7,537 bases of DNA from an uncultured bacterium (GTDB taxonomy: Bacteria; Cyanobacteriota; Vampirovibrionia; Gastranaerophilales; Gastranaerophilaceae). Positions 1-6,246 of this stretch are shown here, piece by piece. Positions within the stretch are counted from its first letter, which is position 1. The number at the start of each line of letters is the position of its first letter. Both the position numbers and the translations under genes were made by a program. The stretch spans positions 1-7,537 of the forward strand of contig CANAXK010000084.1 in NCBI GenBank assembly GCA_947365485.1, given 5' to 3'. The notes beneath the pieces are model-generated. The model was not told the origin of the DNA, made no database searches, and saw only the letters and a program-made list of their open reading frames with translations.

Positions 1-243
1 CCCCATACATCTTCTAAGGTTAGGCACCTTCTCTGGAGGCAGGTTTGCAATGTTTATACCGCCGATTAGAACAGTGCCGGTGGTCGGCGTTTCTTCTTTG
101 TAAAGCATTTTCATCAATGTTGATTTGCCGGCGCCTGAAGCCCCTGTTATGAAAACAAATTCTCCTGACAGTATGTCAAGATTGATGTTTTTTAGCGCAT
201 AATTGTTTTTGTACTTTTTCGTTACAGCTCTTAATTGTATCAT
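1..243 (-). CDS. ftsE: Cell division ATP-binding protein FtsE (3'-truncated by window edge)
   Basis: The first 81 residues of an ABC-type ATPase, read leftwards off the window. The translation has the Walker A motif GASGAGKST at about residues 36-44, preceded by LSGEFVFIT. It is followed by YKEETPTTGTVLIGG and the segment LPPEKVPNLRRCMG. The pair 'EFVF.TG.SGAGKST' plus 'VP.LRR..G' is characteristic of FtsE rather than a general transporter ATPase. Family knowledge: FtsE pairs with the membrane protein FtsX and controls cell-wall hydrolases at the division septum from the cytoplasmic face. The ATG at 243 shares four bases (ATGA) with the stop of the upstream transketolase gene, which suggests translational coupling. 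No strong ribosome-binding site is visible at a good distance. The signature motif, Walker B and any ftsX lie outside the window, so another FtsE-like ABC ATPase cannot be fully excluded. Confidence 0.85.
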   Translation of the reverse strand, partial: MIQLRAVTKKYKNNYALKNINLDILSGEFVFITGASGAGKSTLMKMLYKEETPTTGTVLIGGINIANLPPEKVPNLRRCMG

Positions 244-1187
244 CTTCTTAACTCAATAACTCTATTTGCAATACTTTCAGCATCTAATCCAAAATGTTTG
301 AGGAGCTCTGATGGTGTTCCGCTCTGCCCGAAAACATCGTTAACCCCTATTCTTACGACTCTGTGCGGTGAATTTTCCGCAAGGCATTCACTAACCGCAG
401 AGCCTAAACCGCCTATGATTGAGTGGTTTTCGACTGTAACGGCAAGATTTGTTTTATTCACGCTTTTTATAATTGTTTCACTATCAAACGGCTTTATAAC
501 CGGAACATTGATAATCTCTGCATTAATTCCGTTAGAAGCAAGAATTTCACCCGCTCTGACAACCTCAGCAAGCGCATCCCCGCAGGTTATAAGAGTTAAA
601 TCAGTACCTTCTTTTAAAACAACAGCTTTGTGTGGGTTGAACTTGTAGTTTTTGTCAAAAACCACAGGAACATTGTTTCTTGAAAGTCTTATGTAAACCG
701 GCCCCTTGTGCTCTGCTGCGTATCTTACAGCCTGACGTGTTTCTTCGTAATCGCCTGGCACAAGGACTGTCATATTCGGCAGACCTCTCATAAGCGAGAT
801 GTCTTCAAGAGCCTGATGGGTTGCGCCGTCTTCTCCAACGGTGATACCGCCATGGGCGCCGACCACTTTAACGTTTGCCTTAGGGTAGCAAATAGAATTT
901 CTAATCTGGTCATAAGCCCTTCCTGTTGCAAACACGGCAAATGTTGCTGCAAAAGGGATTTTGCCTTCAAGAGCAAAGCCTAGAGCAGTTGTCATAAGAT
1001 TTTGTTCTGCAATACCCACATCAAAGAATCTTTCAGGGAAAGCCTTTGCAAATATTATAGTCTGGGTGGAGCCGCACAAATCGGCGTCAAGAGCGACTAT
1101 GTCTGGATTTGTTGCGCCAAGTTCTGCCAGTTCTTCACCAAAAGCCCCTCTAATAGATTTTTTTACATTATAGTCAATAGTCTGCAT
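240..1187 (-). CDS. Transketolase family protein, C-terminal subunit (split transketolase)
   Basis: A 315-residue protein matching the C-terminal half of transketolase: pyrimidine-binding domain at about residues 8-170, then the transketolase C-terminal domain at about 190-310. Visible motifs are LDADLCGSTQT (33-43), FFDVGIAEQN (54-63, with E61 as the likely thiamine diphosphate-activating glutamate), GEDGATHQ (118-125) and LVPGD (142-146). Full transketolases are about 620-670 residues, so this should need a separate N-terminal subunit carrying the diphosphate-binding domain. That subunit normally lies directly upstream, but here a divergent gene occupies the position. Predicted role: cytoplasmic transfer of two-carbon units between sugar phosphates in the non-oxidative pentose phosphate pathway; a DXS-like or other specificity cannot be ruled out. 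The start at 1187 fits the usual family N-terminus. No ribosome-binding site precedes it, and a -10 box lies six bases upstream. The stop overlaps the ftsE start. Confidence 0.9.
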   Translation of the reverse strand: MQTIDYNVKKSIRGAFGEELAELGATNPDIVALDADLCGSTQTIIFAKAFPERFFDVGIAEQNLMTTALGFALEGKIPFAATFAVFATGRAYDQIRNSICYPKANVKVVGAHGGITVGEDGATHQALEDISLMRGLPNMTVLVPGDYEETRQAVRYAAEHKGPVYIRLSRNNVPVVFDKNYKFNPHKAVVLKEGTDLTLITCGDALAEVVRAGEILASNGINAEIINVPVIKPFDSETIIKSVNKTNLAVTVENHSIIGGLGSAVSECLAENSPHRVVRIGVNDVFGQSGTPSELLKHFGLDAESIANRVIELRR

Positions 1188-1193
1188 AATAGA

Positions 1194-1221
1194 ATTATAA
1201 CATAAATTGACTCGGTGTCTA
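1194..1221 (-). promoter_or_regulatory. Sigma-70-type promoter of the transketolase-ftsE operon
   Basis: On the minus strand, TAGACA (1221-1216) matches five of six bases of the -35 consensus. It is followed after 16 bases by a perfect TATAAT (1199-1194). The start codon at 1187 begins only six bases after the -10 box, so transcription should start at or next to the A of the ATG, predicting a leaderless or nearly leaderless mRNA. The lack of a Shine-Dalgarno sequence before this gene agrees. Confidence 0.65.
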
Positions 1222-1249
1222 GGAAAACTTAAATCATCTAAAAGATTGA

Positions 1250-1278
1250 TTGAAAAAGTCTCGTAAAAGTTTTATTCT
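1250..1278 (+). promoter_or_regulatory. Candidate promoter for the small gene at 1297
   Basis: TTGAAA (1250-1255) and TATTCT (1273-1278) are separated by 17 bases, and the expected start site lies about ten bases before the GTG at 1297. Each box matches four of six consensus bases, which is easily reached by chance in AT-rich DNA. The placement between divergent genes and just ahead of a ribosome-binding site gives modest support. Confidence 0.35.
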
Positions 1279-1296
1279 TATTATGCGAGGTCTTTA

Positions 1297-1542
1297 GTGA
1301 AAAAACAACAATTAAAAAAGCAAATACTCCAAAAAGAATTACAAATAAAGAAACTACATTTACACCAAAGCACTTCTGATGTGTGCAACCAGCTGTACAA
1401 CTCTCTGATACTGGAAAAAGCTATTCTAAAAAAAGAGCTGGAACTTCTTGAAAAGAATCTGATTGTTGAAAAGTTCAAATGTTTAATGCCTAAAAAAGAG
1501 CGCCTAATCTGTGATTACTGGGGCGGTGGAGCTGTTAAGTAA
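1297..1542 (+). CDS. Small lysine-rich hypothetical protein
   Basis: An 81-residue protein that I do not recognise. It starts at GTG (1297), preceded six bases upstream by GAGG (1287-1290), a plausible ribosome-binding site; the nearby ATG at 1283 reads only a few codons before a stop. The product is strongly basic and rich in Lys, Leu, Glu and Gln, with a predicted long helix or coiled coil over residues 1-65. It ends in the more distinctive segment ERLICDYWGGGAVK, with the only Trp near the C-terminus. There is no signal peptide or membrane segment. It lies alone on the plus strand, divergent from the transketolase gene and 222 bases before the large coiled-coil gene. Function unknown. The good start site argues for a real gene; the low-complexity composition argues for caution. 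Confidence 0.5.
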   Translation: MKKQQLKKQILQKELQIKKLHLHQSTSDVCNQLYNSLILEKAILKKELELLEKNLIVEKFKCLMPKKERLICDYWGGGAVK

Positions 1543-1581
1543 TATACTCCTTGTAACAATTTTGTTACATTGGGTCAATTT

Positions 1582-1594
1582 TTCAATTATTGAA
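1582..1594. repeat. Short inverted repeat TTCAAT-T-ATTGAA
   Basis: A perfect six-base inverted repeat around a single T, within the same intergenic region as the TTGTWACAA cluster. It may be another regulator site. AT-rich DNA produces such palindromes by chance, so support is modest. Confidence 0.3.
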
Positions 1595-1633
1595 TACTTT
1601 TATATTCCATAAGTAAACACGAGACTATAAATG

Positions 1634-1651
1634 CAATACAAGAACGTATTG
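1634..1651. repeat. Inverted repeat CAATAC-N6-GTATTG
   Basis: A perfect six-base inverted repeat with a six-base spacer (AAGAAC), eight bases before the third TTGTWACAA site. It could be an operator or a weak stem-loop in the leader of the large gene. Nothing in the sequence decides between these. Confidence 0.3.
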
Positions 1652-1764
1652 TTAATTTTTGTAACAATAAAATTGAAAAACCTAAAGTTTTGGAAAAAGT
1701 TGCCGTTATACATGGCAATAGTAGGATTGTATTGTTACAGAAATAAAGAAAGGAGCTACTATCA

Positions 1765-3762
1765 ATGAATGCACAGGTAGGATTTAAAGAAGTTCAAGCA
1801 TATGCTCAGACTCACAATGTGGACTTCAAAACAGCTGCAAAACAGCTTGGACTAAGTGAAAAGGACGCTAAAATGCTTGAAGAAAGCATGAATGGCGGTG
1901 CAAACTGGGGAAAAATTATGGACGAAGTTACGTTCAATCCTCAAAAGGCAGATGTTTACAAGGCAGAAGCAAAGGCTAAACAAGAGGAAGATGTTAAGAA
2001 TCATCCTGAAAAATACGAACCTAAAACACACAAAAGACCTTCAGGCAACTATATTGTTTATCAAAAAGACCCAGAAACAGGAAAAGATACTTTCAAATTC
2101 TATGCTGCTGATGGTACACGGATGAAAGAAGCTGACTTTAAGAAGCAAGAAAAAATGGAAGATGTTGTTTCTTTTGCGTATAATCCAAGAACAAATTCTT
2201 TTGAAACAACAAAAGAAGGGCAGACTCTAAGATTTACTGACGAAAACGGTAAATTTGATTTGGCAGAAACAGGTAAGTCTCTCGGCAAGATAGCTTTTGG
2301 TATGACTCTCGGGTTATTTGCAAGCTGTAGCCCTGGCGATGACTCCATGGAGGTTATTGACAACAGTATAATTGATGTAGATAGCAAAACTGATGTCACA
2401 GTGACAATAAGTTCTGCAGATCAAAAGGCATTGATAGAAGCTATGAATAAAGGCTTTGAAGCACTGCTTGCCAAGATTAACGAACTTGGGCTTTCGATGA
2501 AAGAATATGGCGATCAGATTGTTGCTCTTCTTGTTCAGAACAACAAAAAGCTTGACGGTATTGCTAACGAGCTGAAAAACAATGGTGAGCAGAATAATGA
2601 AATTATCAAAATACTTACTAATATCAATAACACTGTTTCAACTCTTAAGGACTTAACAGCAGGTATTTCTGCGGATATTAAGATTAACGGACAAAGTGTT
2701 AAAACCCAGCTTGATGCTATTCTCAATGCAATAAATTCTAATAACTTAAATCTTGGCGGGCTTAATGAACAAATGGACAAACTTCAAGATTTGTTAAAGG
2801 AAGTTATTAATAATCAGGAAACATCCTTGGTATTCCAAGAAAACAGTAATATGAATGAAGAGACGATTATCAATTTAATAAAAGGACTTCAATCTGCAGA
2901 TGAGTCTAAACAGTTGGAAACAATTATTGATATCTTGAAAGATATTAAGGGTATTACTCAAAATATTGATAACAAGCTCGATGCAATCCAGAATACTGTT
3001 ACTGAAATCAAAAATAAATTTGGAGATGACGGAATTGCCGCTTCTCTTGATAAGTTGATAGAATTGATACAGGCTAACAACGATAAAGCTGATGTTACCA
3101 ACGAACTTTTGAAAAAGCTGATAGATAACGGTGTCACTAAGGCTGATGTTGAAGCAATTATTAATGCTATTAACAAACTTGGAGTTGATGTAGTTGCAAA
3201 CATGAATGCGATTCTGGATGCAATCAAGGCGGCTGGTGATAACGGTAAAGACATAAAAGCTTTGCTTGACAAAATTCTTGCAAAACTTGATACAATGGAT
3301 GAAAACCAGAAAACTAATGCTAAAGCTATTCTTGATGCAATTGCAAACATCAAAGTTGGCGGCGGAGGTAATGTAGATCTTTCAAGCCTTGAAAAAATGA
3401 TGGCAGAGCTGCTTGAACTTACAAAAGGTAATAATGGCTTGTTGACTGATATTGACGCCAAGATGGATGTTTTGAATGTAACAACAAAAGCAATTCTTGA
3501 CAAGATTGAAGCAGAAGCTGGCAAAAACGACGAAAGATACGAAAACGTTATGAACATACTTAATAACATTAAAGGAGGTAATTTCGACGATACTAAATTG
3601 ATGGAAAAACTAGACAAAGTTCTCAATAAGCTGGATGATATTCTTGCAGCAATTAAGGATCACAAAGTTACAGTCGATGTTACCGGTAAGGTTACTTGCG
3701 AATGCAACTGCGGAAAACCGCATGAAGGAATCATTGGTGATTTGAATGACATATTAGGATAA
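1765..3762 (+). CDS. Large helical coiled-coil-like protein with internal lipobox-like segment and CxCxC tail
   Basis: A 665-residue protein of no family I can name. The ATG at 1765 follows a strong ribosome-binding site, AAAGGAG, about ten bases upstream. Residues 1-45 are helical, with an HTH-like stretch around AAKQLGLSEKDAKML. Residues 50-170 are charged and soluble-looking. Residues 173-188 form a hydrophobic stretch ending in GLFASC, then SPGDDS, which looks like a lipoprotein cleavage site except that it is 170 residues too far in. Residues 210-635 are almost purely amphipathic helix with recurring AILDAI/LLDKI/KLDDIL units, rich in Asn, Lys, Asp and Ile, and read as a long coiled coil. 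The C-terminus has VTCECNCGKPHEG (643-655). The only cysteines are C188, C645, C647 and C649. The gene is monocistronic, with its own regulatory region and terminator. A surface-attached or structural role is possible but unproven. Confidence 0.85.
   Translation: MNAQVGFKEVQAYAQTHNVDFKTAAKQLGLSEKDAKMLEESMNGGANWGKIMDEVTFNPQKADVYKAEAKAKQEEDVKNHPEKYEPKTHKRPSGNYIVYQKDPETGKDTFKFYAADGTRMKEADFKKQEKMEDVVSFAYNPRTNSFETTKEGQTLRFTDENGKFDLAETGKSLGKIAFGMTLGLFASCSPGDDSMEVIDNSIIDVDSKTDVTVTISSADQKALIEAMNKGFEALLAKINELGLSMKEYGDQIVALLVQNNKKLDGIANELKNNGEQNNEIIKILTNINNTVSTLKDLTAGISADIKINGQSVKTQLDAILNAINSNNLNLGGLNEQMDKLQDLLKEVINNQETSLVFQENSNMNEETIINLIKGLQSADESKQLETIIDILKDIKGITQNIDNKLDAIQNTVTEIKNKFGDDGIAASLDKLIELIQANNDKADVTNELLKKLIDNGVTKADVEAIINAINKLGVDVVANMNAILDAIKAAGDNGKDIKALLDKILAKLDTMDENQKTNAKAILDAIANIKVGGGGNVDLSSLEKMMAELLELTKGNNGLLTDIDAKMDVLNVTTKAILDKIEAEAGKNDERYENVMNILNNIKGGNFDDTKLMEKLDKVLNKLDDILAAIKDHKVTVDVTGKVTCECNCGKPHEGIIGDLNDILG
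2281..2328 (+). other. Internal lipobox-like hydrophobic segment of the large protein
   Basis: It encodes residues 173-188, LGKIAFGMTLGLFASC, followed by SPGDDS. One Lys, a run of hydrophobic and small residues, the small residues A and S before Cys, and polar residues after it together resemble a bacterial lipoprotein signal. The -3 residue is Phe where Leu is usual, and the position is far from the N-terminus. It may mark a domain fusion, an alternative short product, or only a chance hydrophobic stretch. Confidence 0.4.
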
Positions 3763-3776
3763 CAGTTCATTTAATA

Positions 3777-3816
3777 AAAATGTGGTCGGAAAGCTTTAGC
3801 TTTCCGACCACATTTT
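3777..3816. terminator. Bidirectional intrinsic terminator between convergent genes
   Basis: A perfect inverted repeat: TGTGGTCGGAAAGC (3781-3794), loop TTTA (3795-3798), GCTTTCCGACCACA (3799-3812). A run of A lies before it (3776-3780) and a run of T after it (3813-3816), extending the stem to 18 base pairs. It therefore ends transcription on both strands. It lies 14 bases after the stop of the large gene and two bases from the stop of the DUF2997 gene, the last gene of the minus-strand operon. Confidence 0.93.
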
Positions 3817-3817
3817 C

Positions 3818-4027
3818 TTAATCAAACCTTATCTCTGCATTCTCAGTATTTGTTACTTCACTCTCTGTCTCATAATACTCTTGAGAAAGCTGCGTATCCG
3901 TAATCTTTACATCCACACGCTTCTTCAACACCTCAATGTAGTCAAGACACTTCTTTCCTTTTACACCCTGCGTTTCCATCTGGATTTCGCCGTTTGGTAG
4001 TAGTTTTATTTTTAATTTTTTTGCCAT
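3818..4027 (-). CDS. DUF2997 family small protein
   Basis: A 69-residue protein matching the DUF2997 pattern as I know it: a short beta-rich start, K-I-LPNGEIQMETQGVKGKKC (about residues 8-27), then a helix (DYIEVLKKR) and the EYYET segment (50-54). The polar tail after residue 55 is probably disordered. The molecular function of the family is not known. In cyanobacteria and other bacteria it is typically encoded beside DUF1257 (Ycf35-like) proteins and Ycf46-type ATPases, exactly the arrangement here. The start at 4027 is ten bases after the upstream stop, with AAGGG overlapping that stop codon as ribosome-binding site. It is the last gene of its operon, directly before the shared terminator. 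It probably acts in the cytoplasm as a small partner of the ATPase or the Ycf35-like protein; that role is inferred only from context. Confidence 0.85.
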   Translation of the reverse strand: MAKKLKIKLLPNGEIQMETQGVKGKKCLDYIEVLKKRVDVKITDTQLSQEYYETESEVTNTENAEIRFD

Positions 4028-4037
4028 ATCAAAACCC

Positions 4038-4589
4038 TTATTCTAAATTCACTGTTAAAACAATTGTGTTGTCATCAAGCACTTCTTCGTCCTCGATTTC
4101 CATGTTGTTCGCTTTGAGCTTATCAACAATGTTCAAATACGCCTCCTCCTGAACATTCAACGCGTATTCTGAACTCAAATCGTCAATCTTTTCTTCCGGC
4201 TTGTCCTTGTCTGTGCAGGAAATTCTGAGAAAATAAGGCTTGTCTGATTCCATTTTTTCAAATGTGAGCGTGTAATTATCAACAGTGCCTGATATACGCC
4301 CGAACCCATCTTCCTGTATCCCTTTGAGCCCGTGCTCTTCAATGGTTTTCATAAGAAGCTCTTTGTCCATAAATGCTGTTTCAAAACTCTTTTCAATGAA
4401 GTTCGTCTCGTTGATTACATGAATATCATTGCAATAATTCTCAAGAGTTTGCTCGCTAACGTACGCACTAATATCAAGGTTTTCATCCCTCAATTCATCT
4501 CTTGACTGAATTGCTCCGGCTGCTCCGACTACAACAGAGCCGATAACCCAGGCAAGCGCGTATGGAAGCGCAAATACTGTACATGACAT
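4038..4589 (-). CDS. Ycf35-like (DUF1257) protein with N-terminal membrane segment
   Basis: A 183-residue protein. Residues 4-27 are hydrophobic with small residues (ALAWVIGSVVVGAAGA) and look like a membrane anchor. A charged linker follows, and from about residue 60 the protein resembles DUF1257/Ycf35: DKELLMKTIEEHGL (75-88), a beta-rich middle, EYALNVQEEAYLNIVDKLKA (141-160), and the family-like end EIEDEEVLDDNTIVLTVNL. Ordinary Ycf35 proteins are about 125-130 residues without the anchor, so this form is extended at the N-terminus. The family's biochemical role is unknown; it is conserved in cyanobacteria and some plastids. The start at 4589 is supported by GGAG about eight bases upstream, within the 17-base gap after the ATPase gene. 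Sequence similarity to Ycf35 is remote, but the neighbours (Ycf46-like and DUF2997) strongly support the call. The anchor suggests the module works at the inner face of the membrane. Confidence 0.72.
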   Translation of the reverse strand: MSCTVFALPYALAWVIGSVVVGAAGAIQSRDELRDENLDISAYVSEQTLENYCNDIHVINETNFIEKSFETAFMDKELLMKTIEEHGLKGIQEDGFGRISGTVDNYTLTFEKMESDKPYFLRISCTDKDKPEEKIDDLSSEYALNVQEEAYLNIVDKLKANNMEIEDEEVLDDNTIVLTVNLE

Positions 4590-4606
4590 AAATTATTCTC
4601 CTATTT

Positions 4607-6220
4607 TTAAAAATCTAATGTTCTTCCGCCGCGACTCGCTGCAATGTTGTCCTCGCGTATCTCCTTGTCGTATTGCTTGAGGTTGGAAGTCTTTGCAGCT
4701 GATACAGCCCTTATGTTTGCCCAAGCCCTGAGTGCTAAGATCTGCTCACGCTGGGTCATAGAGAGCGGAACAGTTGTTGAGATGTTCTTTTCTAAATCCT
4801 CAAACTTGAGCGGACGGTTTTCAAAAAACGCGTCACACAGAGCCGAAATCACAACCTGCTCGATTTCAGAGCCGATAAACCCTTCAGTCATTTTTGCAAG
4901 CTCTGCACAAAGGTTTTTTATCCCCGCGATTTCACTTGCAACCTCCTTGTCCTTCAATCTTTTCTCAAGATGGAGCTTGAAGATTTCCTTGCGCTCGCCT
5001 AAAGTCGGCAGGTCAACAAAGAAAATCTCGTCAAAACGCCCTTTTCTTAAGAGCTCCGGAGGGAGATTGCTTATGTTGTTCGCGGTTGCAATAACAAATA
5101 CCGGCGCTTCTTTTTCCTGCATCCAGGTGAGGAATTGCCCGAAGATTCTTGAAGACACACCGCTGTCACCGTTAGAGCCGAGCCCGCTTAAGCCTTTTTC
5201 TATTTCGTCAATCCAGAGTATTGAAGGCGCAACCGCTTCTGCAGTTGCAAGCGCGCGCCGCATGTTTTCTTCCGAACTTCCAACCAGACCTGAAAAAACT
5301 TTCCCGAAATCAAGCTTCAAAAGCGGAAGCTGCCAGATTGTGCTCATTGCTTTTGCGGTCAAACTCTTTCCGCAACCGGGAACACCTGTTACGAGCACAC
5401 CTTTTGGAGCCGGAATACAGTATTTTTTAGCCTGCTCTGACCATGAGTTGTTGCGCTTAAGTAGCCAGCTTTTAAGGTTGTCAAGCCCGCCAATGTCTTT
5501 TATTGAATACTCTGACCTGATAAATTCAAGTATTCCGGTCTTTTTGATAACCTGAACTTTTTCTTCTAAGATAACCGGAAGGTCGCCGGAATCAATTTTA
5601 CCGTCGTTTACCATTGCAAGCGCAAACGCACTCTCTGCTTCCTGCAATGTAAGACCAAGCGCAGCTTTGCAGAGCTTGTCTTTTTCTTCGTCTGTCAAAT
5701 CAGCCTGAACAGATTTGTTCTGGTTAAGCATGCTGTCAAATTTTGCCCTGATTTCTTTTAAAGTCGGAAGCGGGAAGTCAAAAATCGTAATCTCTTTTTG
5801 CAAAGCCTCAGGAATCAATAGCTCAGGAGCTACGAAAAATATTGTTTTTCTGACTGAGCCAAGCTTCAAATCCGGCACAATGTCGCGGATTTTTCTTATA
5901 ACATTGTAATCCGGGGTTCTGTTTTTAAGCCCGAAATTAACATGAAAATCGTAGATTATGAAAACCGCGTCTTTGTCGTACTTTCTGATGTATTCAAGCA
6001 TTTTGCAGGGGCAGGTTGTGTCAGATACTGACTTTCCTGTTGTGTCGTTGAAAAGCCCGCTTGTTTGAGTCCAAGTAAAAACTTCGCGTGCAAACTTAAC
6101 CTGCTTGACGTCTGTTACGACCTGCTTGATGTATTTTGTCACTCTGTCTTCTTCAAAAGTTGTGACATAAATCATCGGGAACCTTGCCCTGATGAGGTTT
6201 GATAATTTGTAAGCGCTCAT
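4607..6220 (-). CDS. ycf46: Ycf46-like AAA+ ATPase
   Basis: A 537-residue protein of typical Ycf46 length. The N-terminal 200 residues resemble the family's degenerate P-loop-like domain (RARFPMIYVTTFEEDR, 11-26; VFIIYDF, 86-92). The AAA+ domain follows: Walker A GVPGCGKS (279-286), the substrate-side segment GLVGSSE, Walker B ILWIDEIEK (334-342, D338/E339), sensor 1 ATANN (378-382), the RKGRFDEIFF arginine-finger region (392-401) and GFIGSEIEQ (447-455). All ATPase residues look intact. LPLLKLD, GDSG and the WA near residue 500 are further family marks. Ycf46 occurs in cyanobacteria and some plastids, and a cyanobacterial member has been linked to photosynthesis and inorganic-carbon regulation; its substrate is unknown. 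No photosynthesis gene is seen here, so the role must be more general. The ATG at 6220 follows AGAGG at a good distance. Cys70-Pro-Cys72 in the N-domain is a possible metal or cluster ligand pair. Confidence 0.9.
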   Translation of the reverse strand: MSAYKLSNLIRARFPMIYVTTFEEDRVTKYIKQVVTDVKQVKFAREVFTWTQTSGLFNDTTGKSVSDTTCPCKMLEYIRKYDKDAVFIIYDFHVNFGLKNRTPDYNVIRKIRDIVPDLKLGSVRKTIFFVAPELLIPEALQKEITIFDFPLPTLKEIRAKFDSMLNQNKSVQADLTDEEKDKLCKAALGLTLQEAESAFALAMVNDGKIDSGDLPVILEEKVQVIKKTGILEFIRSEYSIKDIGGLDNLKSWLLKRNNSWSEQAKKYCIPAPKGVLVTGVPGCGKSLTAKAMSTIWQLPLLKLDFGKVFSGLVGSSEENMRRALATAEAVAPSILWIDEIEKGLSGLGSNGDSGVSSRIFGQFLTWMQEKEAPVFVIATANNISNLPPELLRKGRFDEIFFVDLPTLGERKEIFKLHLEKRLKDKEVASEIAGIKNLCAELAKMTEGFIGSEIEQVVISALCDAFFENRPLKFEDLEKNISTTVPLSMTQREQILALRAWANIRAVSAAKTSNLKQYDKEIREDNIAASRGGRTLDF

Positions 6221-6246
6221 ATAAAATCCTCTTTTTGATTAGTATA

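Larger units (their letters stand above)
1551..1740. promoter_or_regulatory. Cluster of four TTGTWACAA-type palindromes, candidate operators
   Basis: The intergenic region 1543-1764 before the large gene holds TTGTAACAA at 1551-1559, TTGTTACAT at 1562-1570, TTGTAACAA at 1659-1667 and TTGTTACAG at 1732-1740. The core is a nine-base palindrome, TTGT-W-ACAA; two copies are perfect and two differ only in the last base. The first two are centred 11 bases apart, about one helical turn, and together can also fold as a seven-base-pair hairpin (1552-1569). Such iteration suggests binding of a dimeric regulator controlling the gene at 1765, and perhaps the end of the small gene. The regulator is unknown, and I could not pick a convincing -35/-10 pair for the large gene. 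Confidence 0.45.

Noticed and set aside
1281..1478. A 65-codon minus-strand frame opposite the small gene at 1297-1542
   Set aside because: It has a Phe/Ser/Cys-rich translation typical of the reverse of a Lys/Glu-rich gene, while the plus-strand frame has the ribosome-binding site.
1552..1569. The TGTAACA-N4-TGTTACA hairpin as an intrinsic terminator of the small gene
   Set aside because: The stem is only seven base pairs and AT-rich, with no T run directly after it; the same motif recurs twice more downstream, which favours a protein-binding site.
3364..3376. GGAGGTAATG within the large gene, a possible start of an overlapping gene
   Set aside because: The ATG is out of frame, only two bases from GGAGG, and is followed at once by TAG.
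3571..3603. AAAGGAGG within the large gene followed by an in-frame ATG at 3601, a possible internal start
   Set aside because: The distance of about 22 bases is too long for efficient initiation, and the codons (Lys-Gly-Gly) explain the sequence.
2958..3626. A 222-codon open frame on the minus strand opposite the large coiled-coil gene
   Set aside because: The repetitive, stop-poor composition of the sense gene leaves the opposite frame open; its product is Ser/Leu/Ile-rich low complexity and lies far from any promoter.
4644..5555. A 303-codon open frame on the plus strand opposite the Ycf46-like gene
   Set aside because: It lies wholly antisense to a gene with intact AAA+ motifs; the translation is Ser/Leu-rich with no recognisable domain, as expected of a mirror frame.
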